64,000 nucleotides of DNA from Thermomonas alba (GCF_022419205.1 NZ_JAJOZU010000002.1:124001-188000), one strand, 5' to 3'; counted from the stretch's first letter, positions 28,648 through 37,928 are shown. A program made the numbers and translations. Notes: generated by a model not told the origin, from the letters alone.

Positions 28648-29676
28648 ATGGCGGCAACACCCAAGCCGACGGTTGCGGTTCTCGGCGCGGGCTCCTGGGG
28701 CACCGCGCTGGCCGCGCTGATCGCACGGCACGGCCACCCCACGGTGCTGTGGGGGCGCGATCCGGCGGTGACCTCCGCCATCGCCGACCGCCACGAGAAC
28801 CCGCGCTATCTGCCGGGCATCGCCCTGCCGGAGGCGCTGCGCGCGACCACGCTGCTGACAGAGGCGCTGACCGCGGCTGATTTGGTGCTAGTGGTGGTGC
28901 CTTCGCACGCATTCGCTGAAACCCTGCGCGCGCTCGCCCCGCTGCGGCCGGCGCACGCCGGCGTGGCGTGGGCGACCAAGGGCTTCGAGCCGGGCAGCGG
29001 CCGCTTCCTGCACGAGGTCGCCGGCGAGCTGCTGGGCGACGGCGTGCCGCTGGCGGTGGTCACCGGCCCGTCGTTCGCACAGGAAGTGGCGCAAGGCCTG
29101 CCCACCGCACTGACCGTGCATTCCGACGACGCCGACTTCTGCCAGCAAGTCGCCGACGCGCTGCACGGCCCCGCGTTCCGCGCCTACACCGGCAACGACA
29201 TGCGCGGCGCCGAGCTGGGCGGCGCGATGAAGAACGTGCTGGCGGTGGCCACCGGCGTTGCCGACGGCATGGGGCTGGGCCTGAACGCCCGCGCCGGCCT
29301 GATCACCCGCGGCCTCAACGAGATGCTGCGCCTGAACATCGCCCTCGGCGGCCGCCCGGAAACACTGATGGGCCTGGCCGGGCTGGGCGACCTGGTCTTG
29401 ACCTGCACCGGCGATCTCTCGCGCAACCGCCGGCTGGGCTTGGCGCTCGGCCGCGGCGCGTCGATCGCGGACGCGGTGCGCGAGATCGGGCAGGTGGTGG
29501 AATCGCTGCAAACCGCCGACGAGGTGATGCGGCTGGCCAGCGCGCACGGCATCGAACTGCCGATCGCCGAAGGCGTGCGCGACGTGCTGCACGGCACAGT
29601 CACCCCGGCAGAGGGGCTGGCGCGGCTGATGGCGCGCGAGCGCAAAGCCGAATATCCGCAGTCGTTGTTCTGCTGA
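28648..29676 (+). CDS. gpsA: Glycerol-3-phosphate dehydrogenase [NAD(P)+]
   Basis: A 342-residue cytosolic enzyme that makes sn-glycerol 3-phosphate for phospholipid synthesis. The dinucleotide-binding motif is [19 protein letters not shown], the catalytic lysine lies in [11 protein letters not shown], and [16 protein letters not shown] and [12 protein letters not shown] are family signatures. It is directly downstream of secB, and a strong bidirectional terminator follows 33 bp after its stop. Confidence 0.97.
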   Translation: MAATPKPTVAVLGAGSWGTALAALIARHGHPTVLWGRDPAVTSAIADRHENPRYLPGIALPEALRATTLLTEALTAADLVLVVVPSHAFAETLRALAPLRPAHAGVAWATKGFEPGSGRFLHEVAGELLGDGVPLAVVTGPSFAQEVAQGLPTALTVHSDDADFCQQVADALHGPAFRAYTGNDMRGAELGGAMKNVLAVATGVADGMGLGLNARAGLITRGLNEMLRLNIALGGRPETLMGLAGLGDLVLTCTGDLSRNRRLGLALGRGASIADAVREIGQVVESLQTADEVMRLASAHGIELPIAEGVRDVLHGTVTPAEGLARLMARERKAEYPQSLFC

Positions 29677-29708
29677 CGGCGCATATCCTGCGCCGTGCTG
29701 CCCAAAGA

Positions 29709-29734
29709 AAACGCCCGGCGAATGCCGGGCGTTT
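29709..29734. terminator. Bidirectional rho-independent terminator
   Basis: AAACGCCCGGC-GAAT-GCCGGGCGTTT, an 11-bp perfect stem with A and T runs on both sides. It lies between the convergent gpsA and the Ax21-like gene and can serve both. Confidence 0.85.
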
Positions 29735-29757
29735 GCATATCGCGGATGTGGCGGCGC

Positions 29758-30318
29758 TTACCAGGTGAAGCGCGGGCCGACGAACCACTGCTTGTCGCCG
29801 CCCTGGATCAGGCGCACGTCGGCGTTCAGGCCGAAGTTCTGGGTGAACATCACGTTCGCGCCCAGGCGGCCGTAGGCCTCACCGCTGGTCTTGTTGGTGT
29901 CCATGTAACCGACCTTGGCATAGCCTTCGACGTTCGGCATCAGCGCGCTGCGCACGCCGGTTTCGAGGCTGTAGCCCTCGGCCTTCGGGCCACCGTGCTT
30001 GACCTTGACCTGGTCATAGGCCACGTCGGCCACGAAGTCAGTGTTCTTGCCGATCGCGGTGTTGTAGCCGCCGCCGATGCGCCACTGGTCGAAGCCGGCG
30101 CTGGAATGCTTGACGTCCTGGTTGGTGTACTCGGCCAGCAGGTGGAAGTTCGGGCTGACGGCGATCGAGCCGTTCACGCCCCAACCGTCCGCATCCGGGC
30201 CGTTGGTGTTGGTGGCAACGTAGCCGCCCTGCACGTAGTTGTAGGTGATGCCGTCGGCCGCGGAAGCGGCGAAAGGCAGCGCAGCGGCCAGGGCCAGGGC
30301 AATGGCATGAAGCTTCAT
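29758..30318 (-). CDS. Ax21-like outer-membrane beta-barrel protein
   Basis: A 186-residue exported protein with signal peptide MKLHAIALALAAALPFAASA. The mature N-terminus has YNYVQGGYVATNTNGPDADGW followed by SPNFHLLAEYTNQ, closely like the Ax21 family of Xanthomonas and Stenotrophomonas. Alternating amphipathic strands and a terminal aromatic residue (GPRFTW) indicate an outer-membrane barrel. Ax21 was first proposed as an immune elicitor and quorum signal, claims that were later withdrawn; its real role is unclear. GGAGG lies eight bases before the start. Confidence 0.88.
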   Translation of the reverse strand: MKLHAIALALAAALPFAASAADGITYNYVQGGYVATNTNGPDADGWGVNGSIAVSPNFHLLAEYTNQDVKHSSAGFDQWRIGGGYNTAIGKNTDFVADVAYDQVKVKHGGPKAEGYSLETGVRSALMPNVEGYAKVGYMDTNKTSGEAYGRLGANVMFTQNFGLNADVRLIQGGDKQWFVGPRFTW

Positions 30319-30486
30319 GGGGGATGACCTCCGTGTGTTTGTTGTTGTACGCCAGGCCGGTTTGGCCGGGCGTGGGGCCATTGTTGGCAGGCGCCCGCAA
30401 CGCGGCCTGAATCCAGAGCTCTCCGGTACAGGAACCGTTCGGGAACGCAGGAGTAAACGCGCGCGCCCTTGCCGGGTGCGCGGCGC

Positions 30487-30966
30487 TCAACCGCCGCCGG
30501 CGAAACCGGCCTGGCGCCAGGCTTCGAACACCATCACCGCCACCGCGTTCGACAGGTTGAGGCTGCGGTTGTGCGGGCGCATCGGCAGGCGCAGCCGCTG
30601 CGCTTCGGGAATCGTCTCCAGCACGGCCTGCGGCAATCCGGCCGTCTCGCTGCCGAACAGAAACACGTCGTCGTCACGGTAGGCCGGCAGGTCGTAGCGC
30701 ACGCGGCCGCGGGTGGACAGCGCGAACACCCGCGGCGGCGCGCCGATGTCAGCGGCGATTGCCGCCAGCGCGGCATCCAGATCGTCGTGCACCTGCATCC
30801 GCGCGTACTCGTGGTAATCCAGCCCGGCGCGCCTGAGCTGGCGGTCATCGAGGTCGAATCCGAGCGGACGCACCAGATGCAGCGACGCGCCGGTATTGGC
30901 GCACAGGCGGATGACGTTGCCGGTGTTCGGCGGGATTTCCGGGCGATGCAGGATGACGTGCGGCAT
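30487..30966 (-). CDS. trmL: tRNA (cytidine/uridine(34)-2'-O)-methyltransferase TrmL
   Basis: A 159-residue SPOUT-class methyltransferase with the trefoil-knot motifs HRPEIPPNTGNVIRLCANTG, FLFGSETAGLP and MRPHNRSLNLSNAVAV. TrmL methylates the wobble ribose of tRNA-Leu isoacceptors. Length matches the family. TACAAT lies six bases before the ATG, so the mRNA may be leaderless. The SDR gene ends only 19 bp upstream in the same direction. Confidence 0.95.
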   Translation of the reverse strand: MPHVILHRPEIPPNTGNVIRLCANTGASLHLVRPLGFDLDDRQLRRAGLDYHEYARMQVHDDLDAALAAIAADIGAPPRVFALSTRGRVRYDLPAYRDDDVFLFGSETAGLPQAVLETIPEAQRLRLPMRPHNRSLNLSNAVAVMVFEAWRQAGFAGGG

Positions 30967-30972
30967 CGCGGC

Positions 30973-30978
30973 ATTGTA
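30973..30978 (-). promoter_or_regulatory. -10 box TACAAT six bases before trmL ATG
   Basis: TACAAT-GCCGCG-ATG on the minus strand, the same spacing as at hemF; no Shine-Dalgarno sequence. Confidence 0.55.
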
Positions 30979-30985
30979 GGGCGGC

Positions 30986-31687
30986 CTACCAGGGCAGCGT
31001 CTGACCCTGCCAATCGAGGAACGTGCCGGACTGCGCAGGCGTGGCGCGCTCGATCACCCGTAGCAGCCCGGCCGCCGATTCCTGCACGCGCAACGGCGCC
31101 TGCGCGCCGCCCATGTCGGTCTGCACCCAGCCCGGGTGCAGCTGCAGCACCACGATGCCGCGCGGCGCCAGCGCCTGCGCCAGTTGCGCCCCGAGCATGT
31201 TCTGCGCGGCCTTGCCGGCGCAGTAGCTGGGCGTGCCGAAGCGGGTCACGCGCGCGATCGAGCCCAGCTGCGAGGAGAGGTTGGCGACGGTGGCACCGTC
31301 GCGCAGAAAGGCGGCCAATGCCTGGGTCAGCAGGAACGGGCCGATGGCGTTGACACGCAGGCTCTCCTCCAGCGCCGCCTGGGTCACCTGGCCGAAGCGT
31401 TCGCCGGAGTGCAGCACGCCGGCGTTGTTGAGCAACAGATCCAGCCGCGCCTCCCCCAGCACCAGCGGCAGCTCGCGCACCAGCTCGGCGCGCGAAGATT
31501 CGCTGCCCACGTCCAGCGGCAACACGTGCACACGGCCGGGATGCGCGCCGCCGAGTGCGTTCAGCGCCGTGGCTTTGCCGGGATGGCGGCAGGTTGCCAC
31601 CACGTGCGCGCCCTGCGCCAGCAACTGCCGGGTGAGCTCCAGGCCCAGGCCGCGGTTGGCGCCGGTGACGAGGACGGTGCGAGACAT
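30986..31687 (-). CDS. Short-chain dehydrogenase/reductase
   Basis: A 233-residue Rossmann-fold oxidoreductase. The cofactor loop is VTGANRGLGLEL (TGxxxGxG), followed by NNAG, the catalytic Ser in LSSQLGS and the YxxxK motif in YCAGKAAQNM. The substrate cannot be predicted. It is upstream of trmL on the same strand with a 19-bp gap and divergent from the M16 peptidase gene. Confidence 0.88.
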   Translation of the reverse strand: MSRTVLVTGANRGLGLELTRQLLAQGAHVVATCRHPGKATALNALGGAHPGRVHVLPLDVGSESSRAELVRELPLVLGEARLDLLLNNAGVLHSGERFGQVTQAALEESLRVNAIGPFLLTQALAAFLRDGATVANLSSQLGSIARVTRFGTPSYCAGKAAQNMLGAQLAQALAPRGIVVLQLHPGWVQTDMGGAQAPLRVQESAAGLLRVIERATPAQSGTFLDWQGQTLPW

Positions 31688-31740
31688 GACGAAACCTCCC
31701 GAGTGGCTTTCGGCCTAGTGTAGGGCGTGCGGTGCGCGGC

Positions 31741-31746
31741 TATGAT
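31741..31746 (+). promoter_or_regulatory. Likely -10 box of the M16 peptidase gene
   Basis: TATGAT 35 bp before the chosen ATG; GAAGGAG lies between them. No clear -35 box. Confidence 0.45.
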
Positions 31747-31781
31747 CCGGCGCTGATTTCCGTACTCCGAAGGAGATGTCG

Positions 31782-34619
31782 ATGTCCTGGTTCCGTCCCG
31801 CCGCGCTGGCGCTTGCTCTGGCCGCCAGCCTGCCGATCGGCGGCTATGCGCCCTCGGCGCGCGCCGCCGCTGCCGCCACCGCCGCCTCGGTCGATATCCC
31901 CTACGAGACCTTCACCCTGCCCAACGGCCTGCGCGTGATCGTGCACACCGACCGCAAGGCCCCGATCGTCGCGGTCAACATCTGGTACCACGTGGGCAGC
32001 AAGGACGAACCGGCCGGCCGCACCGGCTTCGCGCACCTGTTCGAGCACCTGATGTTCAACGGCAGCGAGAACGCGCCGGGCGAGTTCTTCACCCCGTTCA
32101 AGGCGATCGGCGCCACCAACCAGAACGGCACCACCAACTCCGACCGCACCAACTACTTCGAGAACGTGCCCACCACCGCGCTCGACACCGCGCTGTGGAT
32201 GGAATCCGACCGCATGGGCCACCTGCTCGGCGCGATCGACCAGAAGACCCTGGACGAGCAGCGCGGCGTGGTCCAGAACGAGAAGCGCCAGGGCGAGAAC
32301 CAGCCCTATGGCCAGGTGTGGGACGTGCTGGGCAAGGCCATGTATCCGCCAGGCCATCCCTACCGGCACAGCACCATCGGCTCGATGAACGACCTCAACG
32401 CGGCCTCGCTGGAGGACGTGAAGACCTGGTTCCGCACCTGGTACGGCCCCAACAACGCGGTGCTGGTGCTGGCCGGCGACATCGACCTGGCCACCGCGAA
32501 GGAAAAGGTGGCCAAGTACTTCGGCGACATTCCGGCCGGCCCGACCATGGCCCAGCCCAAGGTGGACGTCGCCGCGCACACCGTCGATACCCGCAGCGAG
32601 ATGACCGACAACGTGCCGCAGACGCGCATCTACCGCGTGTGGAACGTGGCCGAGTACGGCCAGCCCGACCTCGACCGCCTACAGCTGCTGGCACGCATTC
32701 TCGGCGGCGGCAAATCCTCACGCCTGGATCGCCGCCTGGTGCATCAGGACAAACTGGTGGACAGCGTCAGCGCCGGCGCCTACGGCGCGCAGCTCAGCAG
32801 CACCTTCCTGATCACGGCCACCATCAAGCAGGGCGTGGACGTGGCCAAGGTGGAAGCCGCAATCGATGAGGAACTGAAGAAGCTGCTCAAGGACGGCCCG
32901 AGCGCGGATGAAGTGGCGCGCGCGCGCACCGCGCTGGAAGCCTCCTGGATCCGCGGCATCGAGCGCATCGGCGGGTTCGGCGGCAAGGCCGACGTGCTGG
33001 CCGAATGCGCGGTCTATACCGGCAACCCCGGCTGCTTCCGCGCCAGCCTCAAGACCTTGGCCACGGCAACCCCGGCCACCCTGCGCGCGACCGGCAATAC
33101 CTGGCTGGGCGCGGGCAAGGGCAGCCACACCCTGGTGGTCAAGCCCGGCAAGCGGGTTGCCCTGCCCGAGGATCCCAGCGTCACCCCGGCGCCGTTCAAA
33201 ACGCCCAAACCAGATCCCAAGTACACGACCCTGCCGAGCGCGGTGGACCGTAAGGCCGGGGTGCCGATGCCGACCCGCTTCCCGGATCTGAAGTTCCCGC
33301 CGCTGCAACACGCCACCCTGCGCAACGGCACCAAGGTGATCCTGGCCGAGCGCCACGACGTGCCAGTGGTGCAGATGAGCTATGAGTTCCGCGGCGGCGC
33401 TGCTGCGAGCGCGCCCGGCCTGGCCAGCTTCGCGGCCGGGCTGCTGGACGAGGGGGCCGGCGATCTCGACGCGCTGGCCTTCGCCGACCGCGCCGAGGCG
33501 CTGGGCGCGCAGCTGGGCGCCAGTGCCGGCCTGGATTCCAGCAGCGCCTACCTGTCGGCACTGAAGCGGAACCTCGCCCCGTCGCTGGCGCTGTACGCCG
33601 ACATGCTGCGCCGCCCGCGCTTCGCGCAGGCCGACATCGAGCGCGTGCGCGGGCAGTGGATCGCCGGCATCAAGCAGGAAAAGGCCAGCCCGAACGGGAT
33701 CGTGCAGCGCGTGCTGCCGGGCCTGGTGTACGGCGCCGGGCACCCCTACGCGGCCCCGCGCAGCGGCAGCGAGGCCGAGATCGCGGCGCTGACCCGCGCC
33801 GATATCCAGCGCTGGCACGACACCGCCCTGCGCCCGCAGGACGCCACCCTGGTGGTGGTCGGCGACACCACCCTGGCGGAAATCCTGCCGCTGCTGGAGC
33901 AGACCTTCGGCGACTGGACGGCCGCCCCGGAGGCGGCCAGTGCGCCCGCAATCCCGCAGGTATCACCGCCACCCAAGCCGCGGGTATTCCTGGTGGATCA
34001 GCCGGGCGCGGTGCAGGCCAACATCGTCGCAGCCACGCTGCTGCCGTCCAGCACCGACCCGAAGACGGTCGAGTACGACATGGCCAACATGGTGCTGGGC
34101 GGTGATTTCACCGCGCGCCTGAACATGAACCTGCGCGAAGACAAGCACTGGTCCTACGGCGCACGCAGCGGCGCCGGCGGTGCCCTCGGCCAGCGCCTGT
34201 GGACCGCCTCGGCCCCGGTGCAGATCGACAAGACCGGCGAGGCGGCGGCGGAGATGCAGCGCGAGATCGCCGAGTACGCCGGTGGCCAACGCCCGGCCAG
34301 CGCCGACGAAGTGGACGGCATGAAGAAAGTGCTGACCCTGACCCTGCCTGGTGCCTACGAGACCGCTGCCGCGGTGATGAGCACCATCGCCAGCAACACG
34401 CTGTACGGCCGGCCCGACGACTACGTGTTCCTGCGCAAGGCGCAGATCGAGACGATGACCCCGGCGCAGGTGAACGCGGCCGCCAAGGCGCTGGATCCCC
34501 GCCATCTGACCTGGGTGGTGGTCGGCGATCTGTCCAAGACCGAGGCGCCCGTGCGCGCGCTCAATCTGGGCGAGGTGACCGTGATCGACGCCGACGGCAA
34601 GCCGGTGGCGAAGAAGTAA
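31782..34619 (+). CDS. Exported M16-family zinc metallopeptidase (two-repeat, pitrilysin-like)
   Basis: A 945-residue protein with a signal peptide (MSWFRPAALALALAASLPIG, cleavage near ARA). The first M16 half has the inverted zinc motif HLFEH (GFAHLFEHLMFNGS) and the distal glutamate in LDEQRGVVQNEKRQ. The second half repeats the fold without the zinc motif and contains the substrate-binding R/Y pair in ARLNMNLREDKHWSYGA. It probably degrades peptides in the periplasm. Two ATG codons lie close together; I chose 31782 because AGGAG then has six-base spacing, whereas 31776 directly abuts it. A GC-rich hairpin follows the stop. Confidence 0.92.
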   Translation: MSWFRPAALALALAASLPIGGYAPSARAAAAATAASVDIPYETFTLPNGLRVIVHTDRKAPIVAVNIWYHVGSKDEPAGRTGFAHLFEHLMFNGSENAPGEFFTPFKAIGATNQNGTTNSDRTNYFENVPTTALDTALWMESDRMGHLLGAIDQKTLDEQRGVVQNEKRQGENQPYGQVWDVLGKAMYPPGHPYRHSTIGSMNDLNAASLEDVKTWFRTWYGPNNAVLVLAGDIDLATAKEKVAKYFGDIPAGPTMAQPKVDVAAHTVDTRSEMTDNVPQTRIYRVWNVAEYGQPDLDRLQLLARILGGGKSSRLDRRLVHQDKLVDSVSAGAYGAQLSSTFLITATIKQGVDVAKVEAAIDEELKKLLKDGPSADEVARARTALEASWIRGIERIGGFGGKADVLAECAVYTGNPGCFRASLKTLATATPATLRATGNTWLGAGKGSHTLVVKPGKRVALPEDPSVTPAPFKTPKPDPKYTTLPSAVDRKAGVPMPTRFPDLKFPPLQHATLRNGTKVILAERHDVPVVQMSYEFRGGAAASAPGLASFAAGLLDEGAGDLDALAFADRAEALGAQLGASAGLDSSSAYLSALKRNLAPSLALYADMLRRPRFAQADIERVRGQWIAGIKQEKASPNGIVQRVLPGLVYGAGHPYAAPRSGSEAEIAALTRADIQRWHDTALRPQDATLVVVGDTTLAEILPLLEQTFGDWTAAPEAASAPAIPQVSPPPKPRVFLVDQPGAVQANIVAATLLPSSTDPKTVEYDMANMVLGGDFTARLNMNLREDKHWSYGARSGAGGALGQRLWTASAPVQIDKTGEAAAEMQREIAEYAGGQRPASADEVDGMKKVLTLTLPGAYETAAAVMSTIASNTLYGRPDDYVFLRKAQIETMTPAQVNAAAKALDPRHLTWVVVGDLSKTEAPVRALNLGEVTVIDADGKPVAKK

Positions 34620-34627
34620 ACCCCGGC

Positions 34628-34666
34628 CGGTCGCCGCGTCCGACGCGACAGCGGGCACGGCGACCG
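34628..34666 (+). terminator. Possible terminator after the M16 peptidase gene
   Basis: CGGTCGCCG (34628-34636) and CGGCGACCG (34658-34666) form a 9-bp stem with a 21-base loop that has a smaller stem inside; CTTTT follows 5 bases later. Confidence 0.4.
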
Positions 34667-34738
34667 ACTCCGCTTTTGCGCGATTCAGACGCGCCGGGCC
34701 ACAATCCGGCGCGTTCCGCCTTTTCAAGGAGCTTGCGC

Positions 34739-35053
34739 ATGCCTTTGCCGACCCGCGTTGCCACCCTTCTGCTGGTGCTGGCCCTGCCGGCCTGCACCTT
34801 CGTGAAGATGGCCCCGGGGGCACAGCAGGTGAAGGTGCTGGCGGCCGCCCCGGCCGGCTGCGAGGCGCGCGGCGAGGTGGTGGTCTCGGTGACCCACAAG
34901 GTGGGCTTCTACGAGCGCGACGCCCTGCGCGTGCGCGATGAGTTGGAGGTCCTGGCGCGCAACGAGGCGCCGCGCCTGGCGGCCAACCGGATCAGCCCGC
35001 TCGGTCCGCCGGCCGACGGCGAGCAGCGCTGGGCGATGTGGCGCTGCCGCTGA
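34739..35053 (+). CDS. DUF4156 lipoprotein
   Basis: A 104-residue lipoprotein with the signal VATLLLVLALPAC, the lipobox Cys near residue 20. The mature part contains CEARGEVVVSVTHKVGFYERD and ARNEAPRLAANRISPLG, the conserved pattern of DUF4156, ending with a Cys that may pair with the first. Function unknown; it is likely periplasmic or attached to the outer membrane. AAGGAG lies eight bases before the ATG. Confidence 0.85.
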   Translation: MPLPTRVATLLLVLALPACTFVKMAPGAQQVKVLAAAPAGCEARGEVVVSVTHKVGFYERDALRVRDELEVLARNEAPRLAANRISPLGPPADGEQRWAMWRCR

Positions 35054-35109
35054 GACGGACGGCGCCCCGGCCGAACCGCCACGGCAATACGCAAGCGTAC
35101 GGAAGCGAA

Positions 35110-35129
35110 AACCGCTATCCTAAGCGGTT
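35110..35129. promoter_or_regulatory. Inverted repeat over the possible oleA -10 box
   Basis: AACCGCT-ATCCTA-AGCGGTT with 7-bp arms. TATCCT at 35116-35121 could be the -10 box, giving a leader of about 38 bases before oleA. A regulator binding here would occlude the promoter; none is known to me. Confidence 0.35.
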
Positions 35130-35165
35130 CCGGCGCCGTCCCGGCGCCCGTGCGAGTGCTCTGCC

Positions 35166-36182
35166 ATGTTGTTTCAACACGTTGCCATCGCCGGCCTGGC
35201 CCATATCGACGCACCGCGCCGGTTGACCTCCGAAGAGATCAATGCGCGCCTGAAGCCGACCCTCGATCGGCTCGGCATCCGGATCGACGTGCTCGGCGAC
35301 GTGGCCGGGGTGCGCGCCCGCCGTCTGTGGGAAGGCAACGTGCAGGCCTCGGATGCCGCCACCCTGGCCGGAGTGAAGGCGCTGGCGGATGCCGGCATCG
35401 ACCCCGACAAGGTGGGCCTGCTGGTCAACACCTCGGTCAGCCGCGACTATCTGGAGCCCTCCACCGCTTCGATCGTCGCCGGCAACCTGGGCCTGCCCGA
35501 CACCTGCCAGAACTTCGACGTGGCCAACGCCTGCCTGGCCTTCATCAACGGCATGGACATCGCCGCGCGCATGATCGAGCGCGGCGAGATCGAATACGCC
35601 CTGGTGGTGGACGGCGAGACCGCCAACCTCGCCTACGAGAAGACACTCGAGCGCATGACCCGCGCCGACGTCACCGAGGAAGACTTCAAGAACGAGCTGG
35701 CCACCCTCACCCTCGGCTCCGGCGCTGCCGCGATGGTGCTGGCGCGCGCCGAACTGGCCCCGGGCGCGCCGCGCTACAAGGGCGGGGTGACGCGCGCCGC
35801 CACCGAATGGAACAAGCTCTGCCGCGGCAACATCGACGGCATGATCACCGACACCCGCACCCTGCTGGTGGAGGGCATCAAGCTGGCCACCAAGACCTTC
35901 GAGGTCGCCAAGCAGAAGCTGGGATGGGTCGTCTCCGAACTGGACGAATTCGTCATCCACCAGGTCAGCAAGGTGCATACCGCCGCCTTCACCAAGGCGA
36001 TGGGCATCGACCCCAAGAAGGTCATGACCATCTTCGCCGAGCACGGCAACATCGGTCCGGCCAGCGTGCCGATCGTGCTGTCCAAGCTGCGCGAGATGGG
36101 CCGCCTGAAGAAGGGCAGCCGGGTCGCCCTGCTCGGGATCGGCTCCGGCCTGAACTGCTCGATGGCCGAAGTGGAGTGGTGA
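35166..36182 (+). CDS. oleA: OleA: beta-ketoacyl-ACP synthase III-like acyl-CoA condensing enzyme
   Basis: A 338-residue thiolase-superfamily protein that joins two fatty acyl-CoAs head to head to a beta-keto acid, the first step in long-chain olefin synthesis. It agrees along its length with the X. campestris OleA sequence as I remember it. The catalytic residues are all in place: C123 (NACLAFINGMD), H265 (VIHQVS), N295 (EHGNIGPAS), and E97 (SRDYLEPSTAS), which reaches into the partner's site. The other ole genes (B, C, D) do not follow; the next gene is on the opposite strand. Confidence 0.94.
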   Translation: MLFQHVAIAGLAHIDAPRRLTSEEINARLKPTLDRLGIRIDVLGDVAGVRARRLWEGNVQASDAATLAGVKALADAGIDPDKVGLLVNTSVSRDYLEPSTASIVAGNLGLPDTCQNFDVANACLAFINGMDIAARMIERGEIEYALVVDGETANLAYEKTLERMTRADVTEEDFKNELATLTLGSGAAAMVLARAELAPGAPRYKGGVTRAATEWNKLCRGNIDGMITDTRTLLVEGIKLATKTFEVAKQKLGWVVSELDEFVIHQVSKVHTAAFTKAMGIDPKKVMTIFAEHGNIGPASVPIVLSKLREMGRLKKGSRVALLGIGSGLNCSMAEVEW

Positions 36183-36252
36183 GTCCCGCGCAGGCGCACT
36201 GCAGCGCGCCCCTGCGCTGATCTCACACGGTTGATCACACGCCCCGCCCGGC

Positions 36253-37077
36253 TCAGCGGCGACGCAGCAGCGCCAGCGGGAAATGCAGCCAGATCGCGGC
36301 GAACACCAGGCCACGCTGCCAGCCCGCGCGGCGCGGCGCCTCGAAGCGACGGAAGTAGCGCCAGAGCCCGCGGTGTTTGTGCCATTCCACGAACAGCCGG
36401 CGGCCGCGCGAGGATACGCCGCGCAGGTGCACGGCCTGCACGTCGTTCGCGCAGGCGACCTGGATCCCGGCCAGGCGCGCGCGCCGGCACAGGTCGAGGT
36501 CTTCCACGTGCAGGCGATAGCCGGGGTCGAAACCGCCCAGCCGCGCGAACGCCGCGCGCGGCAGCAGCATCAGCGCGCCGGAGACGGCCTCCACCGGCTG
36601 CAGCGCGCGCTGCGTGTCCACCGCAACGCCCAGGCGCGCGCGCCGCAGGTCGCGCAGCATCGCCACGAAATCCGGATCGCGCCGGCGCGCGGCTGGGTCG
36701 CGGCGGCCGTCGGCATCCACCAGATCGGCACCGACCAGCGCGCCGCCTGCGGCCTGCGCATGCGCGCGCAGGCGGACCAGCGCGTCGGGCGGCAGGAAGC
36801 AGTCGGGATTGAGAAAGGCCAGCCACGGGGCGTCGCAATCGGCCGCGCCCTGGTTGCAGGCCACCGCGAAACCGGGGTTGTCGGCATTGGCGATGAAGCG
36901 CACCCGCGCATCCGCCAGGGCGTGCCGCTGCACGATCGACAGGCTGCTGTCGGCGGAGCCGTTGTCCACCACCCGCACCTGCACCACGCCCTCCGCGGCG
37001 CGCACGCGCAGCAGGCATTCGTCGAGGGTTTCCTCGCTGTCGTGGCTGACCACCACCACCGCCACGCCGTCGCTCAT
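36253..37077 (-). CDS. GT2-family glycosyltransferase (rhamnosyltransferase-like)
   Basis: A 274-residue GT-A-fold enzyme. The nucleotide-sugar region is VVVVSHDSEETLDECL and VRVVDNGSADSS; NADNPGFAVACNQGA and LNPDCFLPPDAL give the metal-binding DxD-like position; the acceptor part has SGALMLLPRAAFARLGGFD and HVEDLDLCRRARLAG, as in WbbL-like rhamnosyltransferases. The start overlaps the stop of the preceding gene (ATGA). It is the last gene of the type II secretion operon, an unusual place. Confidence 0.86.
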   Translation of the reverse strand: MSDGVAVVVVSHDSEETLDECLLRVRAAEGVVQVRVVDNGSADSSLSIVQRHALADARVRFIANADNPGFAVACNQGAADCDAPWLAFLNPDCFLPPDALVRLRAHAQAAGGALVGADLVDADGRRDPAARRRDPDFVAMLRDLRRARLGVAVDTQRALQPVEAVSGALMLLPRAAFARLGGFDPGYRLHVEDLDLCRRARLAGIQVACANDVQAVHLRGVSSRGRRLFVEWHKHRGLWRYFRRFEAPRRAGWQRGLVFAAIWLHFPLALLRRR

Positions 37078-37928
37078 ACGCGATCCGCGAACAGATCCGG
37101 TTGCGGCGAGGCTTTCTCCAGCTCCACCAGCGCCGTATGCAGCCGCGCGCGCAGGGCATGCAGCGGATCCTGCATCAGGCAGTGCGCGATGCTGGCATGC
37201 CAGGTCGGCCAGCGCGCCGCGAGCAGGTCGCCGTCGCCGGGATGCGGCGCGCCCTCGCGCTCGCGCAGTACGAACGCGGTCGGGCACAGCACATTGCGGC
37301 CGCCAAGTCCCGCCAGGCGCAGGGAGAGGTCGGCCAGCGCCGCCGGCCAGCCGCGATAGCTCTCGCCATCCACCCCGCCAGCAGCGACCCGTGCGCGCCC
37401 ACGCAGCAGCACCGCATGCGAAACCGCGGCCGGCAGCGTCGGACAGGGACCCGGCAGCGTCGCACAAGCCTGCGCCAGCCGCGCCGGCGGGATTTGCAGC
37501 GGAACGATCTCACCGATGCGCGGCCACGCTGCGACTTCGCCGGCATTGCACCAGGGCGTGGCCGTGACGATGGCAGGATCCTGCGCCAGACAGTCCGCCA
37601 GATGCTCCAGCCAGCCGGGTGTCGGCTGCGCATCGCTGGCCAGCACCACCACGTCCGCCTCGCCGCAGGCACGTAGTGCGTCCGCCACGTGCGCGGCTTC
37701 GCCCACGGCCGCCTTGCGGCGGGTATGCGCGGCCTGCAGCCGGGTCTGCGTCAGCCAGCGCTGGATGATCGCCAGCCCGCGCGGGCCGGCCTGGGCATCG
37801 TCGGCCAGCCACACCCGGGTCCCCGCCGGCGTGGCGGCCTCGAGCGCCGCCAGGCATGCATCCAGGGCGTCCTCGTCGGTGCCCACCGGCACCAGCACGA
37901 TCGGCAGGGCGGCGCCCGCTTGGCTCAT
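37074..37928 (-). CDS. GT2-like glycosyltransferase family protein, divergent
   Basis: A 284-residue protein with a GT-A-like start (PIVLVPVGTDEDALDACLAAL) and WLADDAQAGPRGLAIIQRWL. A central EADVVVLASDAQPTPGWLEHL resembles the GT2 donor region, but the usual DxD is altered to SDAQ and the acceptor region is poorly conserved, so it may have lost catalysis or have a different specificity. Start and stop both overlap neighbours (gspD and the GT2 gene) by ATGA, so its translation is tied to the secretin. Confidence 0.72.
   Translation of the reverse strand: MSQAGAALPIVLVPVGTDEDALDACLAALEAATPAGTRVWLADDAQAGPRGLAIIQRWLTQTRLQAAHTRRKAAVGEAAHVADALRACGEADVVVLASDAQPTPGWLEHLADCLAQDPAIVTATPWCNAGEVAAWPRIGEIVPLQIPPARLAQACATLPGPCPTLPAAVSHAVLLRGRARVAAGGVDGESYRGWPAALADLSLRLAGLGGRNVLCPTAFVLREREGAPHPGDGDLLAARWPTWHASIAHCLMQDPLHALRARLHTALVELEKASPQPDLFADRV

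Noticed and set aside
36183-36252. Terminator after oleA
   Set aside because: GCGCAGG and CCTGCGC can pair, but the loop is GC-rich and there is no U-tract; not strong enough to annotate.
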